A stretch of DNA of 45,464 nucleotides from Ruminococcaceae bacterium D5 (GTDB taxonomy: Bacteria; Bacillota; Clostridia; Oscillospirales; Ruminococcaceae): contig FORK01000022.1 in assembly GCA_900113995.1 (NCBI GenBank), forward strand, positions 1 through 45,464. Direction: 5' to 3'. The position numbers and the translations under genes were made by a program. The notes under the pieces were generated by a model. That model worked only from the letters and a program-made list of their open reading frames with translations, made no database searches and was not told the origin of the DNA. Of the stretch, positions 32,667 to 41,329 are shown piece by piece. How positions within the stretch are numbered: position 1 is the first letter of the stretch; each line of letters starts with the position of its first letter.

Positions 32667-34304
32667 CTATGATTCCTCATCACGCTGGTAGAAATAGGGC
32701 CGGGTTTCGGTGGTTCCCTGCTTCCGGTTGTAGACGTATTCCGAGCTGTCGCCGGAGGACCCGGTACCGGAAGCGTCCTCCTCCGGCTCCGGGTTCTCCG
32801 TCACATAAAGGATCACCGTATCGGTCATGCGAAAGACCGTTTCGCCGGCGGGAATACTGACGGCGGCAATCTCCCCGTTCTTTCTCGCAGGCTCTTCCAC
32901 CGGCTCATAGGTGTAGGAAATTTCAAGGCTGTCCAGCATCTCCTGTGCACGTTCAAGGGACATACCGACCAGATCCGGCATCGCAATCTGCTGACTCCCC
33001 TTGCAGACCCAAAGCCGAATCTGCGCCGGACTTTCAGACGGAGAGGGCGTTCCGGCCAACGGAGACTGCGAAAGGATCTCGCCGGCAGGCTGTGCTTCAG
33101 AAAAGACCCGCTCGATCTGGAAGGTAAAAAGGCTGCGGTAAAGAGGGTCCAGCAGCACCTTTTCAATGTTGCTGCCCACCAGATCAGGAATATAAATCTG
33201 CGGGTCATCGTCCTCCTCCGAGGAGGATGGTTCCAGTCCGGCACTGGCCTGCACCGGCAGGGGAACCGGGAATTGGGTATCGACAATCCGATAAGAAATG
33301 CCCAGGGCGATGACGGCAACCAGCGAGGTAAGCACCAGTGCGACCACCAGAGAACGGATTCCAATCGAAGCCGCCGGAGAGGGCAGCGGGCCGTCGGGCG
33401 GATCGCTCCGCTTCACCACCGACAGCGGGTAGGTCATTGTCCCGGAGCCCGGTTCATTGAGCAGGGCGACCCAAAATTCATCGATCGTGCGGTAGCGTGT
33501 CCGCAAATCGACCGAAAGCGCGCGCAGCAGCGCATCCGACACATGTGCCGGAATTTCCGGCGCCACCTCGGCAGGGGGAATCAGAGGATGCCGTTCCCCG
33601 CGCTGCCGCCATTCGATTGGCGTGATCCCGGTGAGGGCAAGGTAACAAACCGCCGCCAGCGAATAGACGTCGCTCCAGCTCCCCTGCCAGCTATTGGAGG
33701 AATACTGTTCCGGAGCGCTGTATCCGAAATAGAGGGTGGCGGCAATTTCACTGTCGGCCGTCCGGGCCGCCGGAATGCAGAAGCCGGACAGGAGCAATTC
33801 CTCCCGCTCGGTGATCAGCAGCGTCTCGGCGGAGATCCCCCGGTGATAAATTCCATCGGTATGAATCCGATCCATCGCCCGGACCATCGGCGTCAGCATC
33901 TTTTTAAGGGTATTCCAGCCGATCGGCCGGCCGATCCGCGCAAGATGATCCCCCAGCGTTTCGGCGCCGGCGTACCATTCCACCGAATAGACGGTGCCAT
34001 TCTGCCGGATCAGCTCAAAGGGACGAACAAAGGGCAGCTCTGCCGGAAGACCCATCAGGTAGCGGCAAAGCTCCTCATAGTCGGAGGAAAGGGACTTGTA
34101 CTGCACCTCGCATCCGGGCTGGACCAAAATCTGTCCTCGTGCATCCTGCCGCATGATCGGTGAAGGGCAGAATTCCCGCACTGTCACCATCCGCCCGGAA
34201 ACGGCGTCCCGCCCGAGATAGACGATGGTTTCCCCGCATTGATCGATCCGGCGGGTCATCTCATAACGGTCCCCCAGTATCCGATGCCCCGGCATCTGTT
34301 CCAC
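32667..34304 (-). CDS. PASTA-domain Ser/Thr kinase-like protein, predicted pseudokinase
   Basis: A 545-residue membrane protein: a kinase-like domain (about 10-280), one membrane helix (about 318-338), an acidic linker, two PASTA domains (about 371-435 and 440-507) and a Ser/Glu-rich tail. It has the layout of PrkC/PknB, which sense muropeptides or lipid II. Key catalytic residues are missing: the VAIK lysine is Arg43 (VTVREF), HRD is HRG (154-156), the following Asn is lost (SAETLL), and DFG is SGF (173-175); APE is kept. It is therefore probably a scaffold or sensor rather than an active kinase. Start GTG 34304 has AAAGGAGG seven bases upstream. It is monocistronic; no phosphatase gene is adjacent. 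Confidence 0.88.
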   Translation of the reverse strand: MEQMPGHRILGDRYEMTRRIDQCGETIVYLGRDAVSGRMVTVREFCPSPIMRQDARGQILVQPGCEVQYKSLSSDYEELCRYLMGLPAELPFVRPFELIRQNGTVYSVEWYAGAETLGDHLARIGRPIGWNTLKKMLTPMVRAMDRIHTDGIYHRGISAETLLITEREELLLSGFCIPAARTADSEIAATLYFGYSAPEQYSSNSWQGSWSDVYSLAAVCYLALTGITPIEWRQRGERHPLIPPAEVAPEIPAHVSDALLRALSVDLRTRYRTIDEFWVALLNEPGSGTMTYPLSVVKRSDPPDGPLPSPAASIGIRSLVVALVLTSLVAVIALGISYRIVDTQFPVPLPVQASAGLEPSSSEEDDDPQIYIPDLVGSNIEKVLLDPLYRSLFTFQIERVFSEAQPAGEILSQSPLAGTPSPSESPAQIRLWVCKGSQQIAMPDLVGMSLERAQEMLDSLEISYTYEPVEEPARKNGEIAAVSIPAGETVFRMTDTVILYVTENPEPEEDASGTGSSGDSSEYVYNRKQGTTETRPYFYQRDEES

Positions 34305-34465
34305 TGCCCATCCTCCTTTCGTTCCTGTGTGCGGACGTGCAGGCAATTGCTCCGACACGTCAATTGATTCTTATTTTACAACATTTCTCTCTCTTTGCGC
34401 AAGTCCCCATGAATTCCATATCCATCCAGATCCCCGCCGTATAGACGGAATTTCTTCCCGGCGGC

Positions 34466-34505
34466 AAAAGCGCCCGCTGCAAAGACCAGCGAGCGCCTTT
34501 TTCCT
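34466..34505. terminator. Terminator after nudC
   Basis: AAAAGCGCCCGCTG (34466-34479) pairs with CAGCGAGCGC and the following T run (34488-34502), with one wobble pair. It lies just after the nudC stop and works on either strand. Confidence 0.65.
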
Positions 34506-34506
34506 C

Positions 34507-35349
34507 TCAGCAGGATTCTCCGTTTTGGAAACGCATCATCATCTCACTGGTCAGGCTGATGTCCAGCTCCGGCGCGGGGATCTGTCCGCGGTTGAACCAC
34601 TCGGCAACGGCCAGCTCATCCTGATCGAGAGTAATGCGGTCCTCCCCGTCGAGGTCGCAGTAAAAACCCATCAGCAGGGTGTCGGAGAAGGACCACGGCT
34701 GACTTTTGTAAAAACGCAGATTTTTGACCCGCAGACCGACCTCCTCCATCACCTCGCGGTGGACCGTCTGCTCGATCGTCTCTCCAATTTCGGCAAATCC
34801 CGCAATCAGGGCATAACGGGTATAGCTGCGCCCCGCATATTTGGTCAGCAGAATCCGCTCCCCATCCAGAACCGCCACAATGACCGCCGGACAGATTTTA
34901 GGGTACTCCATCTGCCCGCAGGAGGGACAGAGCATCATCCGTTCCTTGTGGTCCTGCTGCATCTCCTGTCCGCAGCGTCCGCAGAAGCGGTGGCTGCGGT
35001 ACCAGCCGTAAAGCTGGAATCCGGTGATCCCTGCGAAAGCGAGGTGGCGCGGGGACATTGTGCGGAAAATCTCCCGGTTCTCAAGGCGGGCACCGTCCAG
35101 CAAATCAAAGCGCAAATTGTCCGGCGCAAGATAAAAGCGGTCCTCATCAATCGAAAACAGATAGGTATACCGCTCGTAAAGGAAGGAATTCTCTCCCTCC
35201 AGCTCGGAAAAGCGCGGAAAATCAAGCTTTCCGTCACGCTCGGTCAACAGCACATCCCTGCCCCGGTAAAAAAGCAGAAAGCTTTCCTTCTCCGGCGGGG
35301 ACGGGCGGTATTCATTGGCAAAATGGTGCGGTGCAATATCCTGTATCAT
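34507..35349 (-). CDS. nudC: NAD(+) diphosphatase NudC
   Basis: A 280-residue Nudix hydrolase of the NADH pyrophosphatase type. A zinc ribbon is formed by CGRCG and CPSCG (about 122-145); the Nudix box is GFAEIGETIEQTVHREVMEE; the family-specific motif after it reads SQPWSFSDTLLMGF, matching the SQPWPFPxS signature. NudC splits NAD(H) to NMN(H) and AMP and removes NAD caps from RNA. ATG 35349 follows CCGGAGG. The promoter is at 35379-35408. It is divergent from the lactate dehydrogenase gene. Confidence 0.93.
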   Translation of the reverse strand: MIQDIAPHHFANEYRPSPPEKESFLLFYRGRDVLLTERDGKLDFPRFSELEGENSFLYERYTYLFSIDEDRFYLAPDNLRFDLLDGARLENREIFRTMSPRHLAFAGITGFQLYGWYRSHRFCGRCGQEMQQDHKERMMLCPSCGQMEYPKICPAVIVAVLDGERILLTKYAGRSYTRYALIAGFAEIGETIEQTVHREVMEEVGLRVKNLRFYKSQPWSFSDTLLMGFYCDLDGEDRITLDQDELAVAEWFNRGQIPAPELDISLTSEMMMRFQNGESC

Positions 35350-35378
35350 ATTCAGTCCTCCGGTATGTCATAAATTTT

Positions 35379-35408
35379 ATGATACTCCCCCTTCAAAAGC
35401 TTTGTCAA
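35379..35408 (-). promoter_or_regulatory. Promoter of nudC with overlapping palindrome
   Basis: On the minus strand TTGACA (35408-35403), 18 bases, TATCAT (35384-35379). The palindrome TCATAAATTTTATGA (35368-35382) overlaps the -10 and start region and could be an operator. Confidence 0.65.
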
Positions 35409-35483
35409 GCCATGCGAAAACCCAGGTCTGTTTTTTGCCGTCCGGGACATACTAAGCGAAACTACAGGATAGGAGAGATGGCA

Positions 35484-36434
35484 ATGGAACTGAAAACACG
35501 AAAGGTGGTTCTGGTCGGCACCGGATTTGTCGGGATGAGCTACGCCTACGCGATGCTCAACCAGAACGTTTGCGACGAACTTGTTCTCATCGATATCGAC
35601 CGGCAGCGCGCGCAGGGTGAAGCCATGGACCTCAACCACGGGCTTCCCTTTTCCGGGTCGCACATGAAAATCTACGCGGGAGATTATCAGGATTGCGCCG
35701 ATGCCGATCTGGTGGCGATCTGTGCGGGGGCGGCGCAGAAGCCCGGCGAGGAGCGAACCGCCCTGCTGCACCGCAACGCCGAGGTGTTCCGGGCGATTAT
35801 CAGCCCCATTGTTTCCTCTGGTTTCGGCGGAATCCTGCTCATCGCCACCAATCCCGTCGATATCATGGCGCATGTGGCGCAAACCCTTTCCGGCTTCGAC
35901 AGCCGCCGGGTCATCGGGACCGGCACCATTCTGGATACCGCCCGTCTGCGCTATCAGATCGGTCGCTTCTTCCGCATCGATCCGCGCAATGTCCACGCCT
36001 ATGTGATGGGCGAACATGGGGAGAGTGAATTTGTCCCCTGGTCGCAGGCAATGGTAGCAACCAAACCGGTGGGCCTTTTCAGGGGGGAGAACGGCTCTCT
36101 GAATCTCGGCCAAATGCTGCAAATTGAGACTGAAGTGCGGGATGCCGCTCAAAAAATCATCCTCGCCAAAAAGGCCACCTATTATGGAATCGGCATGGCA
36201 ATGGTACGGATCACCCGCGCGATTCTCGGGGATGAACAGAGTGTGCTGACCGTATCAACCATGATGCGGGGGGATTACCGCCTGAATCAGGTCTACCTCG
36301 GCACTCCCTGCATCGTCGGCAGGCGCGGAGTCGCGGGCGTGGTCGGACTTCCGCTCGAGCACAGTGAGCAGGAAAAGCTGGAGCATTCCGCGCAGATTCT
36401 TTCCGAGCTTTATCAGGGGCTGCGCCTGAGCTGA
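35484..36434 (+). CDS. ldh: L-lactate dehydrogenase
   Basis: A 316-residue NAD-dependent L-lactate dehydrogenase of the LDH/MDH superfamily. Visible are the NAD motif VGTGFVGMSYA, the Asp of LIDID, NPVDIMA, GTGTILDTARLR and the catalytic His in MGEHGESEFVPW. The substrate-loop segment AAQKPGEERTALLHRN fits lactate rather than malate specificity. It regenerates NAD at the end of fermentation. AGGAGA favours ATG 35484; an ATG two codons earlier is too close to it. It is divergent from nudC and followed by a good terminator. Confidence 0.93.
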   Translation: MELKTRKVVLVGTGFVGMSYAYAMLNQNVCDELVLIDIDRQRAQGEAMDLNHGLPFSGSHMKIYAGDYQDCADADLVAICAGAAQKPGEERTALLHRNAEVFRAIISPIVSSGFGGILLIATNPVDIMAHVAQTLSGFDSRRVIGTGTILDTARLRYQIGRFFRIDPRNVHAYVMGEHGESEFVPWSQAMVATKPVGLFRGENGSLNLGQMLQIETEVRDAAQKIILAKKATYYGIGMAMVRITRAILGDEQSVLTVSTMMRGDYRLNQVYLGTPCIVGRRGVAGVVGLPLEHSEQEKLEHSAQILSELYQGLRLS

Positions 36435-36451
36435 TCTGACCGGCACGATAC

Positions 36452-36488
36452 AAAACGGCGGTTCTTTTTCAGAGCCGCTGTTTTCTTT
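36452..36488 (+). terminator. Terminator after ldh
   Basis: AAAACGGCGGTTCT (36452-36465) pairs, with two wobble pairs, with AGAGCCGCTGTTTT (36471-36484), followed by CTTT. Confidence 0.75.
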
Positions 36489-36502
36489 CCCATACGTCCG
36501 CC

Positions 36503-36531
36503 TTGTCTTTTCGGACATTTCACAGTATGAT
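36503..36531 (+). promoter_or_regulatory. Promoter of the sigma factor operon
   Basis: TTGTCT (36503-36508), 17 bases, TATGAT (36526-36531), 30 bases before the sigma factor start. It looks like a housekeeping promoter. Confidence 0.65.
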
Positions 36532-36561
36532 GGAACTTGACTGAGGACGGGGGGATGAACG

Positions 36562-37101
36562 GTGCTGGCAATCCTGATGACGGCTGCCGCCGAAAGCGGT
36601 GAGGCCGAAAAGTTTACCGCCATCTACGAACGGTACCACCGCATTCTTCTCAGACTGGCCTGCTCCATTCTCAAGGAACAGCAGGCGGCCGAGGATGCGG
36701 TGCAGAACGCATTTCTGAATATTCTTAGAAATTTAGATAAAATTGATGAAATTGACTGTAGTAAAACCCGCGTTTTTCTGATTGTTATTACCAGAAGGGA
36801 GTGCTACAAGCTCTACAATATCCGCAGGGAAGATCATCTGATTGAGCTTGGGGAGGATTTGGCCGGACCGGACACCGTCTGGGAGGAGATTGAACAGAAT
36901 GCGGACGGCGAAGCTCTGCGGGAAGCGATGCTGAAGCTTTCCGAGCTCGACCGCCAGCTTCTTATCGGAAAATACGCCTACGGCTACCGCTATCGGGAGC
37001 TTGCCTCCCTGTTCGGGCTCAGCGAAAAAAACGTCTCGGTTCGCCTGCTGCGGGCCAAGCAGAAAATTGTGCTGCTGTTAAAAGGAGGTGAGGGCCTGTG
37101 A
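36562..37101 (+). CDS. ECF-type RNA polymerase sigma factor
   Basis: A 179-residue sigma-70 family factor of the extracytoplasmic-function type. Region 2 is FTAIYERYHRILLRLACSIL with EDAVQNAFLNILRNL; region 4 is LLIGKYAYGYRYRELASLFG with SEKNVSVRLLRAKQKI. The GTG start at 36562 is preceded by a G-rich site with seven bases spacing. The segment 36721-36775 is markedly AT-rich against its surroundings. It overlaps the next gene (GTGA), which encodes a membrane protein with a cytosolic N-terminus that probably acts as its anti-sigma factor. Confidence 0.9.
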   Translation: MLAILMTAAAESGEAEKFTAIYERYHRILLRLACSILKEQQAAEDAVQNAFLNILRNLDKIDEIDCSKTRVFLIVITRRECYKLYNIRREDHLIELGEDLAGPDTVWEEIEQNADGEALREAMLKLSELDRQLLIGKYAYGYRYRELASLFGLSEKNVSVRLLRAKQKIVLLLKGGEGL

Positions 37102-37850
37102 AGGGAAAGAGAACAATCCCAGTGGAACAGGACCCCCGTTTTGAGGCCCTCCTTACCGCTGCCGCACAAGGCCTTGCCCTGGAACAGGAACGCGAGGCGG
37201 ACCGACTCTTTGAGCAGCTCGGACGGGAGCCGGAAATCGAGTCTTCTCCGGAGCACCTCGCCGATATGCAGTCCCTGCTGCAAAAAGCCAAGCATTCCAA
37301 GCGGCACAGCGGCCGCGGGCGGTTCTTGCTGCAATGGGCCGCCTGTCTGGCACTGGCAGCCTGCGTCGGAAGCGTGGCCTTCCCCACTCAGGCGGCGGCT
37401 GTCTGGCAGCAGCTTCGGAGCTTTGTCTACCGCCAATACGTCACCCACACCGAAATCCATATTTCCGCACCCGAATCGGAGATCAACACCGGTCCCACCG
37501 CCGACGAATTCGCGCCGGTGCGTCCTTCCTATATTCCGGAGGGCTTTATCTGCACCGAGGAGGAACAGCTTACCATCCTGTCGTTCATGGTCTATGAAAG
37601 AAACGAGCAGCGGATCAGCTTTCAGCAAATGTTCGCCGACGGAACGGGGATCGGCCTGGATACAGAGGACGCTTACACCGAAAATACTCAGGTCAGCGGA
37701 ATGGAAGCCCTCTACGTCGAAAAGCAGATCGAGGACAGTGTTCACCGCACCCTGCTCTATCACGATGAAGTTTACATCTACCTGCTGTCGGCCGACGGTC
37801 TCTCCCGCCAGGAGCTGTTCAAAATTGCAGAAAGCGTGCCTGCCGTCTGA
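37098..37850 (+). CDS. DUF4367 membrane protein, probable anti-sigma factor
   Basis: A 250-residue single-pass membrane protein: a charged N-terminal region (about 1-75, rich in Glu and Arg) inside the cell, one helix at about 77-100 (LLQWAACLALAACVGSVAF), and an external domain of the DUF4367 type (YIPEGFICTEEEQLTILSFM, then SGMEALYVEK and a DGLSRQELFKIAESV tail). Its GTG start overlaps the stop of the sigma gene and follows AAAGGAGG, so the two are made together. Clostridial ECF operons often have this arrangement; the signal sensed outside is unknown. Confidence 0.82.
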   Translation: MKGKRTIPVEQDPRFEALLTAAAQGLALEQEREADRLFEQLGREPEIESSPEHLADMQSLLQKAKHSKRHSGRGRFLLQWAACLALAACVGSVAFPTQAAAVWQQLRSFVYRQYVTHTEIHISAPESEINTGPTADEFAPVRPSYIPEGFICTEEEQLTILSFMVYERNEQRISFQQMFADGTGIGLDTEDAYTENTQVSGMEALYVEKQIEDSVHRTLLYHDEVYIYLLSADGLSRQELFKIAESVPAV

Positions 37851-37887
37851 GTTCAGGCAGATCCATCCCCTGTAAGGAGGTGCCCGA

Positions 37888-38325
37888 ATGCCCTGTCTCA
37901 TGTCAACAGAAGAGTATGCCCGATCCTATGACCGCTGCGCGGAAAGGCTCTACCGCTTTGCGCTCTATGTGCTGGGGGATGCGCGCCAGGCCGAATCGGC
38001 TGTCGCCTATGCTTTTGCAAGCGGATTACAGGCCCGTCCTCCGCTGAAGGGAGACGGTGCTTTTCTGGAAGAGATGCTCCGCCTCGTCTGCGGAGCCTGC
38101 GAACGCTCCGTCCCTCTGGAGGGGGACTCCTACGCCGATGGAATCCGCCGGGCTGTCGCCGGAGGCTGCGAAGAATCGCTTCTGCGGATTTTGTCTTCCA
38201 AATCCTGTCACAGACGCACCGTTCTGATTTTAAATGCCCTCTTCGGCTGCGATGCAGCCGCTTTGCACCGGATTCTGCCTGCTAAGTCCGAGTGCTCTGT
38301 TTCTGCCGCCGCCATCCCGGTTTGA
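37888..38325 (+). CDS. Small protein resembling sigma factor region 2, no DNA-binding domain
   Basis: A 145-residue protein, third in the sigma operon. The segment about 9-46 (YARSYDRCAERLYRFALYVL, then GDARQAESAVAYAFASGL) reads like a sigma-70 region 2 helix pair, but no region 4 is recognisable; the rest is Cys- and Ala-rich (CGACERSV, GGCEESLLRILSSKSCHR). It could be a decayed sigma factor or a partner or decoy of the one upstream. ATG 37888 follows TAAGGAGG, so it appears to be translated. I do not recognise a family. Confidence 0.6.
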   Translation: MPCLMSTEEYARSYDRCAERLYRFALYVLGDARQAESAVAYAFASGLQARPPLKGDGAFLEEMLRLVCGACERSVPLEGDSYADGIRRAVAGGCEESLLRILSSKSCHRRTVLILNALFGCDAAALHRILPAKSECSVSAAAIPV

Positions 38326-38704
38326 ATCGCGTGGCAAAGATACCGGCGAAAACGGCACCCGTATGCGCCGGTACCGCTTGACGCGGACGTCGATGCAAAG
38401 GATGCACAGGGAGCGACGGAGTGCATACAATTTTCCTCCGCGCCAGGCACCTGCTTTTATGCCAAAAGCCAGCGAATTGCAAAGATTTCAAAAAGCGCAG
38501 CAGCTCTGAAAGCAAGGTAAAAACTGGATCATCCGCTGTGTAACTTCTGCGACTGAGAAGCTCCGGCAAAGATCGTAGGACACACCAATTATGTGACAAG
38601 CGTTGACAAATATGATGATGTGGTGAATCTGGATTTCCTGCAAAGAGAGGCAAAAAAGGGGCTTTAAGGCTCCCTGCTGGTAAGACAGTAAAATCAAAAT
38701 TCTT
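38326..38704. other. Junction between chromosome and mobile element
   Basis: About 380 bases between the GC-rich sigma operon and the serine recombinase gene. Apart from the coding tail at 38557-38667 I find no gene. Composition becomes more AT-rich after about 38450, so the left edge of the inserted element is probably here. I cannot point to the attachment core without the other end. Confidence 0.45.
38557..38667 (+). pseudogene. Orphan coding tail, possible gene remnant
   Basis: A 36-codon open stretch after a stop codon, with no start and ribosome site at its head, reads EAPAKIVGHTNYVTSVDKYD and then VVNLDFLQREAKKGL before TAA. The codon pattern and mixed charged/hydrophobic sequence look like a real protein C-terminus. 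It may be the end of a gene cut by the insertion. I do not recognise the protein. Confidence 0.3.
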
Positions 38705-38736
38705 GGAACAGGCATGATCTCGGTCATGCCTGTTCC
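38705..38736 (-). terminator. Terminator overlapping the recombinase stop codon
   Basis: GGAACAGGCATGA (38705-38717) pairs perfectly with TCATGCCTGTTCC (38724-38736). On the minus strand the stop codon TGA of the recombinase lies within the stem, which is followed by AAGAATTTTGATTTT. Confidence 0.65.
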
Positions 38737-40379
38737 GCTTTTAGCAGCTCATCCACGGGAATGTAGCCCACAAGGTCGTACTCGATATGTACCTTCTGTC
38801 TGCGCTTGCCGCTGGACTTGTCCGGTGCATCTACATAGACTGCCTTGACAAGCTCTCTGAGGGCATAGGGCGTCAGTTCCGTGAGAGTACTGTTCCTCTT
38901 TACCCGCTGAACAAACTGCTCTATATTCTCTGCCTGTTGTTCCTGTTCATGTATTTGCTGTTGCAGACCCTTGACCTCGGCTTTGAGGTCTTTCTGTTCC
39001 TCGGTGTAGTTCTTGCTCATCATGCCAAAGCGCTCATCGTCCAGCCGTCCGGCGACATTGTCCTCATAAATGCGGATGAAAAGGCGGTCAAGCTCTCCGA
39101 TTCGCTTCTCAGCCTGTGCCAGCCGTTTTCGATACAGTCGCAGCGATTCTTCGCTCTGCATACGGAGCTTTTGCTCCATTTCGGAACGGAAATAAGCCTC
39201 ATAGCGAGTGACTACCGATATAACCTCCTGAATGTGCTTCCAGACGATCTGTTCCAGCACAACGGCACGGATATAATGTCCGCTGCACCTGTCCTTATTG
39301 GCACGATGAGTAGAGCAGATGAAGAAGTCCTGCCGCTTTTCAAAATAGCTGGTGGTGGAGTAGTAGAGCTTCTGCTTGCAGTCATTGCAGAACACCAAGC
39401 CGGAAAACATATTGCTCTTTCCCGTCGCTGTTCTGCGGTGCCGCTGCTGCCTGATCTCCTGCACCTTATCAAAGACTTCCAGAGAGATGATCGCCGGGTG
39501 GGTGTTATAGAAAATCTTGCGATTCTCTATTGGATTTTCCCGCTGCTTCTTATCCCAGATGGAGTTGGTGTAGGTCTTGAAATTGACCGTGCAGCCCGTG
39601 TACTCCATGTATTCGAGGATATAAGCAACGGTGCTTTCGTGCCAGCGGTACTCATTCTCCGGAGTCTGATGCGGTGTTTTTCTGCCCTCCCGCTGTTTGT
39701 AGGCGGTGGGATTCAGCACCTTTTCCTTTTCCAGCAAGGCGGCGATCTGGCTCGGCCCTTTTCCCTCCATACAGAGCGCAAAGATCCGCTTCACGACCCG
39801 TGCCGCTTCCTCGTCAATCACCCATTTCTTAGGATCGTCAGAGTCACGTTTGTAGCCGTAGGGAACATTGGTAGTCAAGCGCTCTCCACGCTCACCCTTC
39901 GCCTTGTTGACGGCACGGATTTTGCGGCTGGTATCCTTGGAATACCACTCATTGAACCAGTTCTTGATGCCTGCCATGTCGCTGTCGGTGCTGTTGGGAT
40001 CGATGGTGTCGAAGTGGTCGTTGATGGCAATATACCGCACGCCGTACTGAGGAAACGTGTAGTTGATATAAAGCCCTGTCAGTGATGAATTACGACCGAG
40101 TCTTGAAAGGTCTTTCGTAATCACCGCTTCCACATGACCGGCTTCAATTTCCGAAAGCATCTTCTGAAAGCCGGGGCGGTTGGAAAAATCCACGCCGCTG
40201 TACCCGTCATCAATAAAGAACGTCGGGTTCGGAAAGTGCTGAGATTTTGCATACTCCATTAACATGATCTGCTGATGCTGGATGGAGTTCGACGGGTCAT
40301 CCTTGCCGCCTTTTTCTTTGGTGTCCTCCACGGACAGTCTGCAATAAAGCGCTGTGATTTTGTCGGTTGCCCTTAACAT
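38724..40379 (-). CDS. Large serine recombinase (resolvase/integrase)
   Basis: A 551-residue large serine recombinase. The N-terminal resolvase domain has catalytic Ser16 (YCRLSVED), DDGYSGVDFSNRPGFQKML and the arginines of TKDLSRLGRNS. A recombinase domain follows (VPYGYKRDSDDPKKWVIDEE), then a zinc ribbon (CNDCKQKLYY with CSTHRANKDRC) and a coiled-coil region rich in Glu, Gln and Lys (about 400-490). Such enzymes insert and excise integrative elements at short dinucleotide cores. ATG 40379 follows AAGGAGG; the frame is open further up to an ATG at 40460 that overlaps the upstream gene, but it lacks a site as good. It is the last gene of the element as seen here. Confidence 0.9.
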   Translation of the reverse strand: MLRATDKITALYCRLSVEDTKEKGGKDDPSNSIQHQQIMLMEYAKSQHFPNPTFFIDDGYSGVDFSNRPGFQKMLSEIEAGHVEAVITKDLSRLGRNSSLTGLYINYTFPQYGVRYIAINDHFDTIDPNSTDSDMAGIKNWFNEWYSKDTSRKIRAVNKAKGERGERLTTNVPYGYKRDSDDPKKWVIDEEAARVVKRIFALCMEGKGPSQIAALLEKEKVLNPTAYKQREGRKTPHQTPENEYRWHESTVAYILEYMEYTGCTVNFKTYTNSIWDKKQRENPIENRKIFYNTHPAIISLEVFDKVQEIRQQRHRRTATGKSNMFSGLVFCNDCKQKLYYSTTSYFEKRQDFFICSTHRANKDRCSGHYIRAVVLEQIVWKHIQEVISVVTRYEAYFRSEMEQKLRMQSEESLRLYRKRLAQAEKRIGELDRLFIRIYEDNVAGRLDDERFGMMSKNYTEEQKDLKAEVKGLQQQIHEQEQQAENIEQFVQRVKRNSTLTELTPYALRELVKAVYVDAPDKSSGKRRQKVHIEYDLVGYIPVDELLKAEQA

Positions 40380-40452
40380 ATTGTTGTCCTCCTTCGGTGG
40401 GGCAACTGTCTGAACAGGATTGGATTCTTGGTTTATATCAAGAGAAACGTCG

Positions 40453-40848
40453 TTACTCATCGGCGTCCTCCGTGATACTACTTTTATCATCGGCAGCGTT
40501 CTGCTCCATAATGCGTCTGAGCTTCTTGTCGAGGGTTTCCGTACCCTCGTAGCTGCCGGTTACGGTGTATTCCGTGCCGCCGTGTTCCTCCACGATTTTG
40601 ACATCGGGCAGCCAAAAGGCGGACGGATTTTTCACCACGATGTTGCCCTTCTCATCGAAAGAAAACTCCCTCTTTGGGGCATCGTCGGGGCGCGGCTTGA
40701 CCTTGGCATACGGGTCAGGATTGGAGAAATAAAACGAGCGGATTTCAGCGTCCTCCTCGCCGTTATCAAAATCATCGTCGGCGAAAATCTCATCCAGTTC
40801 CTCGTCGGTCAGTTCGATGATCTCATTGTCATTTTCTTTCGGATTCAC
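40453..40848 (-). CDS. Small acidic mobile-element protein, unknown function
   Basis: A 131-residue, strongly acidic protein (IIELTDEELDEIFADDDFDN near the start). The C-terminal part, with GGTEYTVTGSYEGTETLDKK and RRIMEQ, resembles the small TnpW-like proteins carried by clostridial integrative elements (resemblance of pattern only). GTG 40848 follows GAAGGAGG. It lies directly before the serine recombinase, with which it is probably co-transcribed; it might modulate excision. Confidence 0.65.
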   Translation of the reverse strand: MNPKENDNEIIELTDEELDEIFADDDFDNGEEDAEIRSFYFSNPDPYAKVKPRPDDAPKREFSFDEKGNIVVKNPSAFWLPDVKIVEEHGGTEYTVTGSYEGTETLDKKLRRIMEQNAADDKSSITEDADE

Positions 40849-41329
40849 TTCGTCAAGCCTCCTTCACTTCAGTTCATTTTATGTAAAAATTCAGTCGGAG
40901 TAGCAAAACGGACGAACGCCGTCAATGGTCAAGATGAACGGCTGCGCCGCCATTGACTTCCGTCCGTCTGTTTCGCTTTTTGGCAGACAAGGCGGCGGTT
41001 GCCGCCGATTTCCATTTGGAAAATGGCGCTTGCTAACATGGGAAACGGAGAATAGCAAGCACAGCAAGTGTATGTACACTTGCGAAATCCGGCGTGGCAC
41101 GACCGGGATTTCCTTGCAGAATAGCAAGCAAATCCAGTGAGTACCCACACCGGAGCTTGCCATTCCGGCAAGCAATGCACAGTGGTACCCACTCGCGCGT
41201 TTTGCAAAATTTCAGCCGTGCTTACCTTTTGCAAAACCTTGTTGGGAAACATCCCAAACCCTTTAACAATTTCAAGGAAATTGGCTGCGTTCCTGCGGAG
41301 CTGAACATCACTCCACCTTGAAAAGTGAG
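40849..41329. other. Structured non-coding segment of the mobile element
   Basis: About 480 bases with no supported gene, but full of short inverted repeats: the bulged hairpin at 40921-40957, GGCGGC/GCCGCC near 40990-41010, and repeats of AGCAAGC and GCAAGTG type words. In related elements the DNA between the mobC gene and the recombination genes carries the relaxase gene and transfer origin; here the relaxase is missing and this looks like what remains after a deletion. Confidence 0.45.
40921..40957. repeat. Bulged hairpin element, copy B
   Basis: GTCAATGG (40921-40928) pairs with CCATTGAC (40950-40957); CGGC (40939-40942) pairs with GCCG (40946-40949) around TGC; TCAAGATGAA (40929-40938) is a one-sided bulge. 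Layout and bulge are the same as in copy A at 93-146, but the stem bases differ in a compensated way. It lies about 75 bases upstream of the 131-residue protein gene. Confidence 0.7.
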
